The translations under genes were made by a program, and so were the position numbers. A stretch of DNA of 64,000 bases from Bacteroidales bacterium (lineage in GTDB: Bacteria > Bacteroidota > Bacteroidia > Bacteroidales > UBA4181), in NCBI GenBank assembly GCA_017523725.1, contig JAFWVY010000067.1, forward strand, positions 1 through 64,000, written 5' to 3'. The notes under the pieces are model-generated. The model saw only the letters and a list, made by a program, of their open reading frames with translations. It was not told where the DNA came from and searched no databases. Below, one piece after another: positions 44,745-54,049 of this stretch; the stretch's first letter is position 1, and each line of letters begins with the position of its first letter.

Positions 44745-47700
44745 CGGCCGTTAGTTTTCGGGCGGCTGCCATACCAGTCGGCAATCATTCTTTCGAGCGT
44801 CGGACCATACTTGCCGGACAATTCCGTCCGGTTGAATTCCTCTGCCTGCTCGACCATCGAATTGAGCTGGATGATGCGGGCCCGTTTTTCTTCCGACAGC
44901 AGCGACGAAAAACGTTTGGGGAAACTTTGCAGGTAATTGTACTCCTCCACGGCCCGGTTGGCCAGTATTTCCATCCAATGGTCGCCCGACGTGACATCGC
45001 CGGCCTCATAGTAACGCGAGACGATATTGCGCGAATAGATATCCAGCGGCACCGTCGCGTCCGGAATGACCTCCATGCAGCGGTCCAGCACCTCCAGTGC
45101 TTTTTCGTACTTTCCCTCACGCGAAAGCATCTCGGCCAGGTTCATGAACAAATGGCGGCAGGTGATGCCCAGCGTTCGCGTACACGTTTCATCCAGATAG
45201 ACTTTCGGATTATCGACATTTTCCCAGCGGAAGACATGCATCAGCCGGTCGTACATCAGGTCGGTGTCCATCATGCCGATCCAGTCCTTCTTGACCGTAT
45301 CCTGCACGGGCACGAAACGGTATGCGAAACCGTCCAGCCGCATGTAGGCATCGAGGTTCAGCCGATGGGAGGCCGGAACCGAATACGCGAAATATACCGG
45401 GCGTGTCCAGTTGTTGGTTGCCAGCATGTCAAGCGTCATCATGGCACTCTTCAGCAGGATGTTGTCGCCGTATTCCAGGTTGCCTGCAAGACGCCATTTC
45501 ACCTCCGGTACAATGTCGGCCGTATCCTTGGGCGGGACGGTGCCGTTCGCAGCCACCTTGCTCCGGTTCACCGGCAGCGAAAGGAACCGCGCCGGCAGAT
45601 AATCCAGCGTCTCGGCATACTGCGGAAGCGTCTTGGTACGCTTGTCATCGCTCGCCAGGAAATCGACAGCCTCCCTGACGCTGACATATTCTCCATCGAA
45701 CAGGTCGAAGATATACGCCATCGTCCGGTTCTCATACAGGTATTTCTCGCGTGCGATGGAAATCGGCAACGGATCGGACTCATAGGCTTTCCGGCGCATC
45801 TGGTCGATGTACCAGTCCGCCGAAAGGAAACTCAGGTTGGCCACCCGCACGTCAGTGCGCACCCCTTCGGTCTCCTGCGCATACCAGAGCGGATAGGTGT
45901 CGTTGTCGCCATACGTAAAGATGATGGCATTTTCATCGCACGACATCAGGTAGTTGTAGCCAAGATCGCGGGCGACATAACGTCCCGAGCGGTCATGGTC
46001 GTCCCAGTTCTGCGCCGCCATACGGACTGGGACGCAGAGCAGCAGTACCAGCACCGTCGCGGCCGTCCAACCGACGGTCTGCATCCGCCGGGGCAGGGAC
46101 TCCGCCAACGCCTGTACTCCCAGTCCTATCCAGATGGCAAAGGCATAGAACGAACCGGCATACGCATAGTCACGTTCCCGCGGCTCATTGGGAGACTGGT
46201 TCAGATACAACACTATCGCGATGCCTGTCATAAAGAACAGCGCGAAAACCACCCAGAAATCATGATTCGACTTACGATATTGGAAAAACAGACCCAGCAG
46301 ACCCAGCAGAAGCGGCAGCATGAAATACGTATTGCGGCCTTTGTTGCGCATACTGTCAGGTATATCCTGCGGTCCCAGCCTGATCTCGTCCAGCACCGGA
46401 ATACCCGTAATCCAGTTGCCTTTAAGCACATTCCCGTCACCTGGCGTATCGTTCTGACGGCCGGAGAAATTCCACATAAAATAGCGGAAATACATGAAGT
46501 TCAACTGATAACGCAGCAGGAACCTCAAATCTTCGACCATAGTGGGCCGTTTAACCGTACCGACTGTACCGTCCGACTGTGTCACCCGGACAGACCGCCC
46601 GGAAAGCGGCCCCACCCACTCTTCGTAAAAAGCGGAATGACGTTCGCTGTGCATGCGCGGGAACCATGCGATGAACCGTTTGTCGTAGTTATACGACTGT
46701 TTCCGGCCGATCTCCTCATACGAATTCTCCCCCTTGGCGTAGATCTTCCGGCCATCTTTCATGGACAAGACCGGCGCATTGTAATACGCCCCGCGCAGCA
46801 GCGGCCGGTCGCCGTACTGCTCGCGGTTGAGATACGACTGCAGATTCATGATATTCTGCGGATCGTTGAGATCCATCGGCAATTCAGCGGCGGAACGGAT
46901 GACAATCACCGCATACGAGGAATATCCGATCAGGATGACCGTGACACAGAGCAGGATGGTATTCCACAGCACCTTGCCGTGCTTCAGTGTGTAATGGAGA
47001 CCCCAGACCAGCCCGCCGACAAGCAGGATGGCATAGGCCAGCACCCCCGAAGAGAACGGCAGATGCAGCGTATTCACGAAAAAGAGGTCGGCACTGATGG
47101 CCAGCTGCACCACCCCGGGAATGATGCCGTACAGGATGCCGGCCAGAATCAGCGCGGAGACACACAACGTCTTGAGCACGCCGCTCCGCGTCACCCGGCA
47201 GGTCTTGAAATAGTACACAAAGACGATGGCCGGTATGGCCAGCAGGTTCAGCAGATGCACGCCGATGGAAAGGCCCATCAGATAGGCTATCAGGATCAGC
47301 CAGCGGTTGGCCAGCCGTTCCCCGGCTTCGTCCTCCCATTTCAGGATAGCCCAGAAAACCAAGGCCGTAAAGAGCGACGAACAGGCATAGACCTCGCCTT
47401 CCACCGCCGAGAACCAGAAGGTGTCAGAGAAGGTATAGGCCAGGGCGCCCACGACGCCGGAACCCACAATACGGAGAAACTGTGCCGGTTCACAGACCTC
47501 CGGCACATCGGCGATTTTCCGTGCCAGGTGTGTGATGCTCAGGTACAGCAGCCAGATGGTCGCCGCACTGCACAGCGCAGAAAAGATATTGATGCAGACC
47601 GGTACTTTGGATACGTCCCCACCGGCAAAAAAAGTGAACATACGGCCCAGCAACATGAAGAAAGGCGCTCCCGGCGGGTGTCCCACCTCAAGCCGGAAGG

Positions 47701-47824
47701 CCGTGGAGATGAACTCGCCGCAGTCCCAGAAACTCACCGACGGCTCAATAGTCATGACATACACGACGGCCGAGACGAGGAACACCATGTATCCAACCAG
47801 CCGGTTCCAGAATTTAAACTGCAT
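44741..47824 (-). CDS. DUF2723 polytopic membrane protein (GT-C-like)
   Basis: A 1,027-residue protein: the first ~240 residues are the DUF2723 domain (SFWDCGEFISTAFRLEVGHPPGAPFF), with more helices to about residue 600. An extended periplasmic soluble part follows, ending in a TPR-like pair (MLSREGKYEKALEVLDRCMEVIPD). DUF2723 proteins resemble GT-C protein O-mannosyltransferases, and the conserved DCGEF near the N-terminus fits the acidic catalytic loop of that class. A role in protein O-glycosylation is a family-based inference. It is 23 bases downstream of the ManD-like gene and coupled to tsaB. Confidence 0.88.
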   Translation of the reverse strand: MQFKFWNRLVGYMVFLVSAVVYVMTIEPSVSFWDCGEFISTAFRLEVGHPPGAPFFMLLGRMFTFFAGGDVSKVPVCINIFSALCSAATIWLLYLSITHLARKIADVPEVCEPAQFLRIVGSGVVGALAYTFSDTFWFSAVEGEVYACSSLFTALVFWAILKWEDEAGERLANRWLILIAYLMGLSIGVHLLNLLAIPAIVFVYYFKTCRVTRSGVLKTLCVSALILAGILYGIIPGVVQLAISADLFFVNTLHLPFSSGVLAYAILLVGGLVWGLHYTLKHGKVLWNTILLCVTVILIGYSSYAVIVIRSAAELPMDLNDPQNIMNLQSYLNREQYGDRPLLRGAYYNAPVLSMKDGRKIYAKGENSYEEIGRKQSYNYDKRFIAWFPRMHSERHSAFYEEWVGPLSGRSVRVTQSDGTVGTVKRPTMVEDLRFLLRYQLNFMYFRYFMWNFSGRQNDTPGDGNVLKGNWITGIPVLDEIRLGPQDIPDSMRNKGRNTYFMLPLLLGLLGLFFQYRKSNHDFWVVFALFFMTGIAIVLYLNQSPNEPRERDYAYAGSFYAFAIWIGLGVQALAESLPRRMQTVGWTAATVLVLLLCVPVRMAAQNWDDHDRSGRYVARDLGYNYLMSCDENAIIFTYGDNDTYPLWYAQETEGVRTDVRVANLSFLSADWYIDQMRRKAYESDPLPISIAREKYLYENRTMAYIFDLFDGEYVSVREAVDFLASDDKRTKTLPQYAETLDYLPARFLSLPVNRSKVAANGTVPPKDTADIVPEVKWRLAGNLEYGDNILLKSAMMTLDMLATNNWTRPVYFAYSVPASHRLNLDAYMRLDGFAYRFVPVQDTVKKDWIGMMDTDLMYDRLMHVFRWENVDNPKVYLDETCTRTLGITCRHLFMNLAEMLSREGKYEKALEVLDRCMEVIPDATVPLDIYSRNIVSRYYEAGDVTSGDHWMEILANRAVEEYNYLQSFPKRFSSLLSEEKRARIIQLNSMVEQAEEFNRTELSGKYGPTLERMIADWYGSRPKTNGR

Positions 47825-47847
47825 ATATCTTTTTGTTATTTATATCA

Positions 47848-49062
47848 TTACCAATTCCACATGGTGCCGTCCGTCTTGCGGTTGACCGGCAGATAAGCAC
47901 GCTGGTACGGATACTTCGCGGCCAGTTTCTCATCGAAATCCACCCCGAATCCGACCGCATCGCCCGGATACATGTATCCGTCCGCATAATGGTAGGCATG
48001 CGGGAAGACTTCGTCCACCAGCGGCTCGTGCGGCATATGTTCCTGAATGCCGAAATTGTGGACCGCCGTGTCGAAATGCAGGGCCGCGCCCATGGTCACC
48101 GGCGAGAGGTCGGTCGCCCCGTGGAAGCCCGTCTTCACCATGTACATCTCAGCGAAATGCGCCGTCTTCAGGACGGGCGTGATGCCGCCGCCGTGCACGA
48201 TGGTCATGCGGATGTAGTCGATCAGCTGCTCCGAAATCAACTGCTGACAGTCGTAAATGGTGTTGAACACTTCGCCGACCGCCAGCGGCGTGGTGGTATG
48301 ACGGCGGATGAGCCTGAAATTCTCCTGCAGTTCGGCCTGTACCAAATCCTCAAGCCAGAACAGATGGAACGGCTCGAGTTCCTTGCCCAGCCGGGCGGCC
48401 TCGATGGGGGTCAGCCGGTGATGGCCGTCGTGCAGCAACAGCAGGTCCTCCCCGAAGCGGTCGCGGACCGCCTGGAAGAGCCTGGGCATGAAAGCCAGAT
48501 ATTTCTCCGTCGACCAGCAGGCGCTTTCATCGGGCAGACCCGCCCGGATGGCCGGTTCGTATTTGGTACCGGCCGGCGCCACACCGTAGGTATGGTCGAT
48601 CCCGGGAATACCCGACTGCACCCGGATGGCCCGGTAGCCAAGCTCGCGGTAACGCCCGACTTCCTCCAGTGTATGCGGCAGGTCTGTGCCGTTCGCATGG
48701 CAATACACCAACACGCGGTCGCGTGTCCGGCCGCCCAGGAGGTTGTACAGAGGTTGTCCGGCGCATTTCGCACGGATATCCCACAGCGCCATGTCAATGG
48801 CGGCGATGGCACTCATCGTCACAGGTCCCCGGCGCCAGTACGCACCGCGGTACAGATACTGCCAGATGTCCTCGGTGTCATATGGATTCCTGCCGATGAT
48901 GCAAGGCAGGATATAATCTTCCAAATACGACACGACCGCTTTCTCGCGGCCGTTCAGCGTGGCATCGCCCAATCCGTACACACCCTCGTCGGTGTACACC
49001 TTCAAAGTGACGAAATTGCGTCCCGGCGAGCAGACGAACACCTTGGCATCCGTAATCTTCAT
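47848..49062 (-). CDS. Mannonate dehydratase-type enolase superfamily enzyme (ManD/RspA-like)
   Basis: A 404-residue enolase-superfamily enzyme closely following the ManD pattern. It has the start [49 protein letters not shown], catalytic DGHH (metal Asp and His base), metal Glu in WLEDL, and metal Glu in VGEVFN. ManD dehydrates D-mannonate to 2-keto-3-deoxygluconate, the glucuronate branch of hexuronate use. The family also includes very slow or gluconate-specific members, so the substrate is not certain. The start at 49062 was chosen by the conserved N-terminus; a longer open frame to 49968 is antisense sequence. It is divergent from the CE12 gene and has its own promoter at 49089-49096. 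Confidence 0.88.
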   Translation of the reverse strand: MKITDAKVFVCSPGRNFVTLKVYTDEGVYGLGDATLNGREKAVVSYLEDYILPCIIGRNPYDTEDIWQYLYRGAYWRRGPVTMSAIAAIDMALWDIRAKCAGQPLYNLLGGRTRDRVLVYCHANGTDLPHTLEEVGRYRELGYRAIRVQSGIPGIDHTYGVAPAGTKYEPAIRAGLPDESACWSTEKYLAFMPRLFQAVRDRFGEDLLLLHDGHHRLTPIEAARLGKELEPFHLFWLEDLVQAELQENFRLIRRHTTTPLAVGEVFNTIYDCQQLISEQLIDYIRMTIVHGGGITPVLKTAHFAEMYMVKTGFHGATDLSPVTMGAALHFDTAVHNFGIQEHMPHEPLVDEVFPHAYHYADGYMYPGDAVGFGVDFDEKLAAKYPYQRAYLPVNRKTDGTMWNW

Positions 49063-49088
49063 ATGCTTGTTTTTATGGAAATATCTGG

Positions 49089-49096
49089 CAAAGATA
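49089..49096 (-). promoter_or_regulatory. TAnnTTTG -7 promoter element for the ManD-like gene
   Basis: The minus strand reads TATCTTTG, an exact -7 match, 27 bases before the start codon at 49062. Its -33 region would fall on or next to the palindrome at 49115-49136. Confidence 0.6.
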
Positions 49097-49114
49097 GCCA
49101 TTTTTCCCGTACGG

Positions 49115-49136
49115 CGCCTCGCACGCGCGCGAGGCG
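49115..49136. promoter_or_regulatory. Perfect 8-bp palindrome between divergent promoters (possible operator)
   Basis: CGCCTCGC (49115-49122), 6-base spacer, GCGAGGCG (49129-49136). It lies between the divergent -7 elements and directly touches the TTTG -33 box of the plus-strand promoter. That position fits an operator controlling both the ManD-like gene and the CE12/glycosidase genes. Operator function is inferred; no regulator gene is adjacent. Confidence 0.5.
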
Positions 49137-49168
49137 TTTGACAATGTCGTTTTTTACGCTTAAATTTG
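49137..49168 (+). promoter_or_regulatory. Complete Bacteroidota promoter for the CE12/glycosidase operon
   Basis: -33 box TTTG (49137-49140) and -7 box TAAATTTG (49161-49168) are separated by 20 bases, exactly the Bacteroides-type consensus. Transcription would start near 49175, shortly before the ATG at 49189. This is the clearest promoter in the window. Confidence 0.8.
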
Positions 49169-49188
49169 GCCAACCAAAACATGCAACC

Positions 49189-49944
49189 ATGAAGAAACTC
49201 CCCATGCTGCTTTGCATCGGCCTGCTGTGCTGCGCCATGCTTCCTACTGCCGCCAAAACCACCATTTTCTGCATCGGCGACTCCACAATGGCCACGAAAA
49301 CCGAAAATGACAACCCGCTCGAACGAGGCTGGGGCCAGATGCTGCAACTGTATTTCGACAGCGACTACGTCGTGGTGGACAACCACGCCAAAAACGGCCG
49401 GAGTACCAAGAGTTTCATCGACCAGGGTCTGTGGCAGGCCGTTTACGACAAAATTCAGCCCGGCGACTACGTCTTCATACAATTCGGGCACAACGATGAA
49501 AAATCGGAAGCGACCGCCGCACACAACGGTTACCGCAACTATCTGACACGCTATGTACAGGAAGTGAGACAGAAAGGAGGCCGTCCTGTGCTTCTCACCC
49601 CGATCGTCCGCCGCCGTTTCGACGAAAACGGCGAGTTCTACGACAGTCACGGCGAATACCCGGATGTCGTGCGGGCACTGGCCAAAGAACTGAAGGTGCC
49701 GCTCATCGACATGCAGGCAAAGACAGAGAAACTGCTGCGCACCATGGGCGAGGAAGATTCGAAGAAGATATTCCTTTTCGTGGCTCCGGGCGTACTGACC
49801 CGCTATCCCAACGGTGTGGAAGACAACACGCATCTGTGCGATTTCGGTGCCATCCGTATCGCAGGTCTGGCCGTGGACGGCATCCGTTCGGCCAAGCTGC
49901 CCATCCGCAAATATCTGAAACCCGGAATGCTTAAAATAGATTAA
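49189..49944 (+). CDS. Secreted CE12-type rhamnogalacturonan acetylesterase, single domain
   Basis: A 251-residue protein with a signal peptide ([19 protein letters not shown]). SGNH blocks follow: [10 protein letters not shown] (nucleophile Ser), FGHNDEK, and [10 protein letters not shown] with Asp/His near the C-terminus. It is about 190 residues shorter than the CE12 protein at 2581-3909 because it has no N-terminal carbohydrate-binding-like domain. It likely removes acetyl groups from rhamnogalacturonan. The frame is open far upstream, but only the part from 49189 has the signal peptide and follows the promoter. It is first in an operon with the glycosidase 11 bases downstream. Confidence 0.9.
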   Translation: MKKLPMLLCIGLLCCAMLPTAAKTTIFCIGDSTMATKTENDNPLERGWGQMLQLYFDSDYVVVDNHAKNGRSTKSFIDQGLWQAVYDKIQPGDYVFIQFGHNDEKSEATAAHNGYRNYLTRYVQEVRQKGGRPVLLTPIVRRRFDENGEFYDSHGEYPDVVRALAKELKVPLIDMQAKTEKLLRTMGEEDSKKIFLFVAPGVLTRYPNGVEDNTHLCDFGAIRIAGLAVDGIRSAKLPIRKYLKPGMLKID

Positions 49945-49955
49945 TCCCCCCGACC

Positions 49956-52106
49956 ATGCACAAGACAATCCTCTGCTGCATCGCCATCTGCCTGGCGACC
50001 GCCGCCTGCGGACGGCAGGACAAAGGCAACGACCAGCCCATCGACCGCCACGCCCTCGTCACGCGGCACAACGTCCACGTCACCGCCATGGACACCCTGG
50101 CCTCCCTTTCCGTAGGCAACGGCGAGTTCGCCTATACCGTCGATGCCACCGGCGTACAGTCCTTCCCGGAATTCTATTCCAAAGGCATTCCACTGGGCAC
50201 CCAGTCCCAGTGGGGATGGCACAGTTTCCCTAATCCCGAGAACTATCAGTTCAGCGAATCGCTGCGTGAATATCCGTTCCACGGAAGCCTCCGCAGCTAC
50301 GCCATACAGCCCAAGTTCCCACCCAGGAACGTTGCAGCAGTCAACTATGTCCGCAGCAATCCACACCGGTTGCACCTGGGCAATATCGGGTTCGAAATGT
50401 ATCTGCCCGACGGCCGCCGCGTCACCCCCGGTGACGTCAAGGACATCGACCAGACGCTCGATCTCTGGACGGGCGAGATCACAAGCCGTTTCCGCATCGG
50501 GAACGAGCCCGTCTATGTCTCCACGGTCTGTCATCAGGAGCAGGATGCCATTGCCGTAAAGGTTACTTCCAAATTATTGAGTACCGGACAATTGAAGATT
50601 AATTTCCGGTTCCCCTACCCGACGGGAGCCCATGCCGACGACGCTTCAGACTGGAACAGTCCGGATTTGCATACATCGCAAATCGTCAGGGCAGACAGCC
50701 ATCAGGGTGTCATCCAGCACACGCTGGACACCACCACCTACTACGTGTCGTGCTTCTGGGATGCCAACGCCACGCTGCAGGAAACGGCACCGCACTACTT
50801 TGTGCTTGCACCCGAGAACACGGAAACCATCGCTTTCACCTGCCGGTTTACCGCCCGCAACACCGGCCGCGACCTGACCTATGGCGCCGCCAGGAAAAGC
50901 AGTGCCGACAAATGGCAGGCCTACTGGACAGAAGGCGGAGCCGTCGATTTCAGCGGCAGTACCGACCCGCGTGCCGCGGAGCTGGAACGCCGCGTCGTTC
51001 TGTCGCAGTACCTGATGGCCATCCAATGCGCCGGGTCCATGCCTCCACAGGAGACAGGCCTGACCTATAACAGCTGGTATGGCAAATTCCATCTGGAAAT
51101 GCACTGGTGGCATGCGGCCCACTTCGCACTCTGGGGACACATAGAGCAACTGGAGAAGAGTCTGGGATGGTACAACCGCGTAGCCTGGCGCGCGCGCCAG
51201 ACCGCCAGGCGGCAGGGTTACGACGGCCTGCGCTGGCAGAAAATGACCGATCCGGCCGGTGAAGACGCACCGTCTTCGGTCGGTTCATTCCTCATCTGGC
51301 AGCAACCGCATTACATCTATTTTGCCGAGCTGTGCTACCGGGCTCATCCCGATGACGAAACCCTTGAAAAATACAAGGACCTGCTGTTCGAGACAGCCGA
51401 GTTCATGGCATCCTTCGCCGAAGCCGGCTACGACTCCATCAACGATCGCTATCTGCTGGGACCGGGCCTGATTCCCGCACAGGAATGCTACGACAACTCC
51501 ACGACCTTCAATCCGCCCTTCGAACTGGCATACTGGCGCTGGGGCCTTTCCACCGCCCAGAAATGGAAAGAGCGGCTGGAGCTTCCGCGCGATGAACGGT
51601 GGGACCGCATCCTTGCCAAACTGTCCGCGCTGCCGGTCAAGGACGGCGTCTACATGGGTGCCGAGAGCATCCCCGAAGGCTACACGCGGCGCACGCACGT
51701 CCACGACCATCCGGCCGTGTTCGGCGCACTGGGCTATCTGCCACAGCAGGGCAACGTGGATATCGAAACCATGAACAAGACCTTCGACCTCATCTGGGAC
51801 ATCTGGCAATGGGCCGATACCTGGGGATGGGACTTCCCGCTCACGGCCATGACCGCCACCCGTCTGGGACGGCCGGACAAGGCCATCGACGCCCTGTTCC
51901 TCAATCCGGCCACCAACACCTATCTGGTTAACGGCCACAACTTTCAAGACAAGAGACTCCGGCTGTACCTGCCAGGTAACGGCAGCCTGCTGACCGCCGT
52001 CGCGATGATGTGCGGCGGTTATGACGGCTGCACCGAAGAAATGCCGGGCATTCCGAAAGACGGCACCTGGAAAGTCCGGGCAGAAGGGTTGCAACCCATG
52101 CCGTAA
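49956..52106 (+). CDS. Six-hairpin (alpha/alpha)6 glycosidase-like lipoprotein
   Basis: A 716-residue lipoprotein (signal [11 protein letters not shown]). The first ~320 residues are a beta-sandwich domain starting [16 protein letters not shown]. The rest is an (alpha/alpha)6 barrel with [42 protein letters not shown] and [18 protein letters not shown]. The two-domain layout and the [10 protein letters not shown] segment are like GH65/GH95-related inverting glycosidases or phosphorylases. The exact family and substrate are not recognisable by eye. Context with CE12 and a ManD-like enzyme suggests a pectic or rhamnogalacturonan side chain. Confidence 0.75.
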   Translation: MHKTILCCIAICLATAACGRQDKGNDQPIDRHALVTRHNVHVTAMDTLASLSVGNGEFAYTVDATGVQSFPEFYSKGIPLGTQSQWGWHSFPNPENYQFSESLREYPFHGSLRSYAIQPKFPPRNVAAVNYVRSNPHRLHLGNIGFEMYLPDGRRVTPGDVKDIDQTLDLWTGEITSRFRIGNEPVYVSTVCHQEQDAIAVKVTSKLLSTGQLKINFRFPYPTGAHADDASDWNSPDLHTSQIVRADSHQGVIQHTLDTTTYYVSCFWDANATLQETAPHYFVLAPENTETIAFTCRFTARNTGRDLTYGAARKSSADKWQAYWTEGGAVDFSGSTDPRAAELERRVVLSQYLMAIQCAGSMPPQETGLTYNSWYGKFHLEMHWWHAAHFALWGHIEQLEKSLGWYNRVAWRARQTARRQGYDGLRWQKMTDPAGEDAPSSVGSFLIWQQPHYIYFAELCYRAHPDDETLEKYKDLLFETAEFMASFAEAGYDSINDRYLLGPGLIPAQECYDNSTTFNPPFELAYWRWGLSTAQKWKERLELPRDERWDRILAKLSALPVKDGVYMGAESIPEGYTRRTHVHDHPAVFGALGYLPQQGNVDIETMNKTFDLIWDIWQWADTWGWDFPLTAMTATRLGRPDKAIDALFLNPATNTYLVNGHNFQDKRLRLYLPGNGSLLTAVAMMCGGYDGCTEEMPGIPKDGTWKVRAEGLQPMP

Positions 52107-52120
52107 ACGGGATTCCGCCG

Positions 52121-52810
52121 TTATTCTGCCACGGGCGTCGTTCCCGTCAAAAGCGGAGAAGGCGACTGACCTGGTTTCGACGTATAGACAATCACATAGT
52201 TGTTGAGCAGTTCATAATGCAGCGAGAACTGCTCCTGTCGGTCGCGCTTGGAAACTGTTCCGGTGACATAGCCGCTGCCCGAAGAGGAGACCTCGAACGG
52301 CTCGACCAGAATATGCTCCTGGAAATTGAGTTCCTGCTTGTCGCAGATTTTGTACATCGCCTCCTTGGCGCACCAGTGGATATAAAGATGGATGCGTTTC
52401 ATGCCCTTCCGGGGCGTAATATACTCGGACGGCGCAATGAATTTCGAAGCCACACGCTCAATGCGGTGCGACATGTATTCCAGATCGATGCCCACACGCT
52501 GGGTGCTGCTGAGCAGAATGGACGTATAGCGGTTTGAATGGGAGATGCTGATGTTCTGCGAGCCGTCCACCAGGAACGGTTTCCGCATTTCATTGTAAAC
52601 GATGCGTGCTTCAGGCGTCGTCATAGTCTGAAGCAACGCCCTGACGCTCAACAATTCCACCTTCCGGGCCTCGTTCTTGAAATGGCCGATCCATCGGAGG
52701 TCGTCATCGTCCAACGCCACCAGCCGGGACAACGTATCGTAATCCTCGGTGATATGCCACAAGCCCATCAGGCAGTCTGTATTGACCCGTGTAGTCCGGA
52801 GCAAACCCAT
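52121..52810 (-). CDS. 4'-phosphopantetheinyl transferase
   Basis: A 229-residue Sfp-type PPTase, which activates acyl carrier proteins with the CoA-derived arm. Motifs: NISISHSN (first conserved block), VGIDLEYM (Mg-binding Asp) and IHWCAKEAMYKI (the W-x-x-KEA block). The start at 52810 (MGLLRTT) replaces a longer open frame that runs through gldD. Located 10 bases after gldD in the ssb-gldD-PPTase run. Confidence 0.92.
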   Translation of the reverse strand: MGLLRTTRVNTDCLMGLWHITEDYDTLSRLVALDDDDLRWIGHFKNEARKVELLSVRALLQTMTTPEARIVYNEMRKPFLVDGSQNISISHSNRYTSILLSSTQRVGIDLEYMSHRIERVASKFIAPSEYITPRKGMKRIHLYIHWCAKEAMYKICDKQELNFQEHILVEPFEVSSSGSGYVTGTVSKRDRQEQFSLHYELLNNYVIVYTSKPGQSPSPLLTGTTPVAE

Positions 52811-52820
52811 TCGGTAATCT

Positions 52821-53477
52821 TTATCTGCGCAAAGGTAACACTTTATCCCCTGATTGTTTCTCATGGCCCGGTTCTTTCCACGAAACTGTCTCCATGAGAT
52901 GGCCGATATCCTGCCGGAGGAAGCGGATGACAGGCTCCAGCGAGTCCCGCCGGGCCGGCTGCCTGAAATAAAGTGCACCACGCAGGAAATGGTTCAGACT
53001 GTCGGTCAAAAAGAACTGAACGGCCGATGCAGCATCGCCGCCGATGTCATACAAGGCACCGAAAATCCGCCGTTCTGGAAAGGACATCGCAGACACCTGC
53101 ACATCGGAAGGGTCGCGGGCCGTCCGCTGCACCATGCGCTGCGCATCGCGCAGATAACGGTCCAGGTTGTCATCCACCGGCTTGTAGGTCATATACAACG
53201 TGGCACCGTAATCCGGAAAAACGAGGTTGAAACCACCCTCGGACGCCATGGCCTCCGGCTGTTCCAACTGTGCATACACCGGCACTTCCAGGCAGAACGG
53301 CCGGCCTGCCGACAGCGTGTCGTAACGGTGCTCCGGCAGGTCGATACGAACATAGCCCCGGGGTTTGGGTTCTTCCACCCGGTTACATGCCATCATGCCG
53401 GTCACGACAGCCAACAGCAATCCCGACCGGCATGACCTGCAGACGCTCCGGATACGGAGCAAGGTGCCGGGAAACAT
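52821..53477 (-). CDS. gldD: GldD-like gliding motility lipoprotein
   Basis: A 218-residue lipoprotein (signal LLLAVVTGMMAC, Cys near residue 31) matching GldD. The mature start has PKPRGYVRIDLPEHRYD, then LVFPDYGATLYMTYKP, and IFGALYDIGGDAASAVQFFLTD. GldD is part of the type IX secretion/gliding gene set in Bacteroidota, and exists in non-gliding species too. Its ATG overlaps the ssb stop by one base (TGATG). The usual neighbour gldE is not present between ssb and gldD here. Confidence 0.85.
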   Translation of the reverse strand: MFPGTLLRIRSVCRSCRSGLLLAVVTGMMACNRVEEPKPRGYVRIDLPEHRYDTLSAGRPFCLEVPVYAQLEQPEAMASEGGFNLVFPDYGATLYMTYKPVDDNLDRYLRDAQRMVQRTARDPSDVQVSAMSFPERRIFGALYDIGGDAASAVQFFLTDSLNHFLRGALYFRQPARRDSLEPVIRFLRQDIGHLMETVSWKEPGHEKQSGDKVLPLRR

Positions 53478-53932
53478 CAGAAGGGCAGATCGTCGGGCTC
53501 TTCCGGAAGCGATATCGGAGCGGTATTCTGCGGAGTTGCTGCAGCCGGCTGCGGCTGATTGTATCCGCCAACGGGCGGCTGAACGCCACCAGGCTGCGGT
53601 CCGTCGCCTTTCTTGTCCAGCAGACGGATGACATCGCATTCGATGTCCGTCGTATAACGTTTGTTACCAGAAGCATCGTCCCACGAGCGATACCTGATAC
53701 GACCCTCCAGATAGAGCATGGAGCCTTTCCTGACAAAGCGTTCCGCAATGTCCGCCGCATTGCGCCACAGCACAATGTTGTGCCACTCCGTCTGTTCGGA
53801 GCGGACTCCATCCCTGTTTTTGAATGTTTCGCTGGTAGCTAATGTAAACGAGGCTTTCTTCGCCCCAGCATCGAAGGCACGAATGTCGGGGTCACGACCG
53901 ACACGTCCGATTAAAATGACTTTATTTACCAT
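53477..53932 (-). CDS. ssb: Single-stranded DNA-binding protein
   Basis: A 151-residue SSB: OB-fold (about 1-105) with VNKVILIGRVGRDPDIRAF and WHNIVLW, then a Pro/Gln/Gly-rich linker, ending in the acidic tip DDLPF that recruits repair and replication partners. First gene of the ssb-gldD-PPTase run. A weak -7-like TACCTTTA lies on the minus strand at 53956-53963, one mismatch from consensus. Confidence 0.97.
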   Translation of the reverse strand: MVNKVILIGRVGRDPDIRAFDAGAKKASFTLATSETFKNRDGVRSEQTEWHNIVLWRNAADIAERFVRKGSMLYLEGRIRYRSWDDASGNKRYTTDIECDVIRLLDKKGDGPQPGGVQPPVGGYNQPQPAAATPQNTAPISLPEEPDDLPF

Positions 53933-54032
53933 AATTTTGTTTTTTTATACGAGGGTAAAGGTACGATATTTTTTTCATGGAAAACAGGTTTTACAAAATT
54001 ATTAGCGAAATAATTCTATAAAATCTGCAACA

Positions 54033-54044
54033 GTCAGATCTGAC
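54033..54044. repeat. 12-bp perfect palindrome downstream of dnaJ
   Basis: GTCAGATCTGAC, a loopless 6+6 palindrome, starts 6 bases beyond the dnaJ stop. An AT-only inverted repeat (AATTATT / AATAATT, 53997-54015) follows. Either might help end the grpE-dnaJ transcript, but neither has a GC stem plus T-run. Confidence 0.35.
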
Positions 54045-54049
54045 CAGAC

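Noticed and set aside
44927-47896. 989-residue open frame antisense to the DUF2723 gene
   Set aside because: Shadow of the DUF2723 coding region; Arg/His/Gln-rich composition and no recognisable domain.
47833-49188. N-terminal extension of the CE12 reading frame
   Set aside because: This part is antisense to the ManD-like gene; the promoter at 49137-49168 and the signal peptide fix the start at 49189.
49063-49968. N-terminal extension of the ManD-like reading frame
   Set aside because: It is antisense to the CE12 gene; enolase-superfamily homology begins only at 49062.
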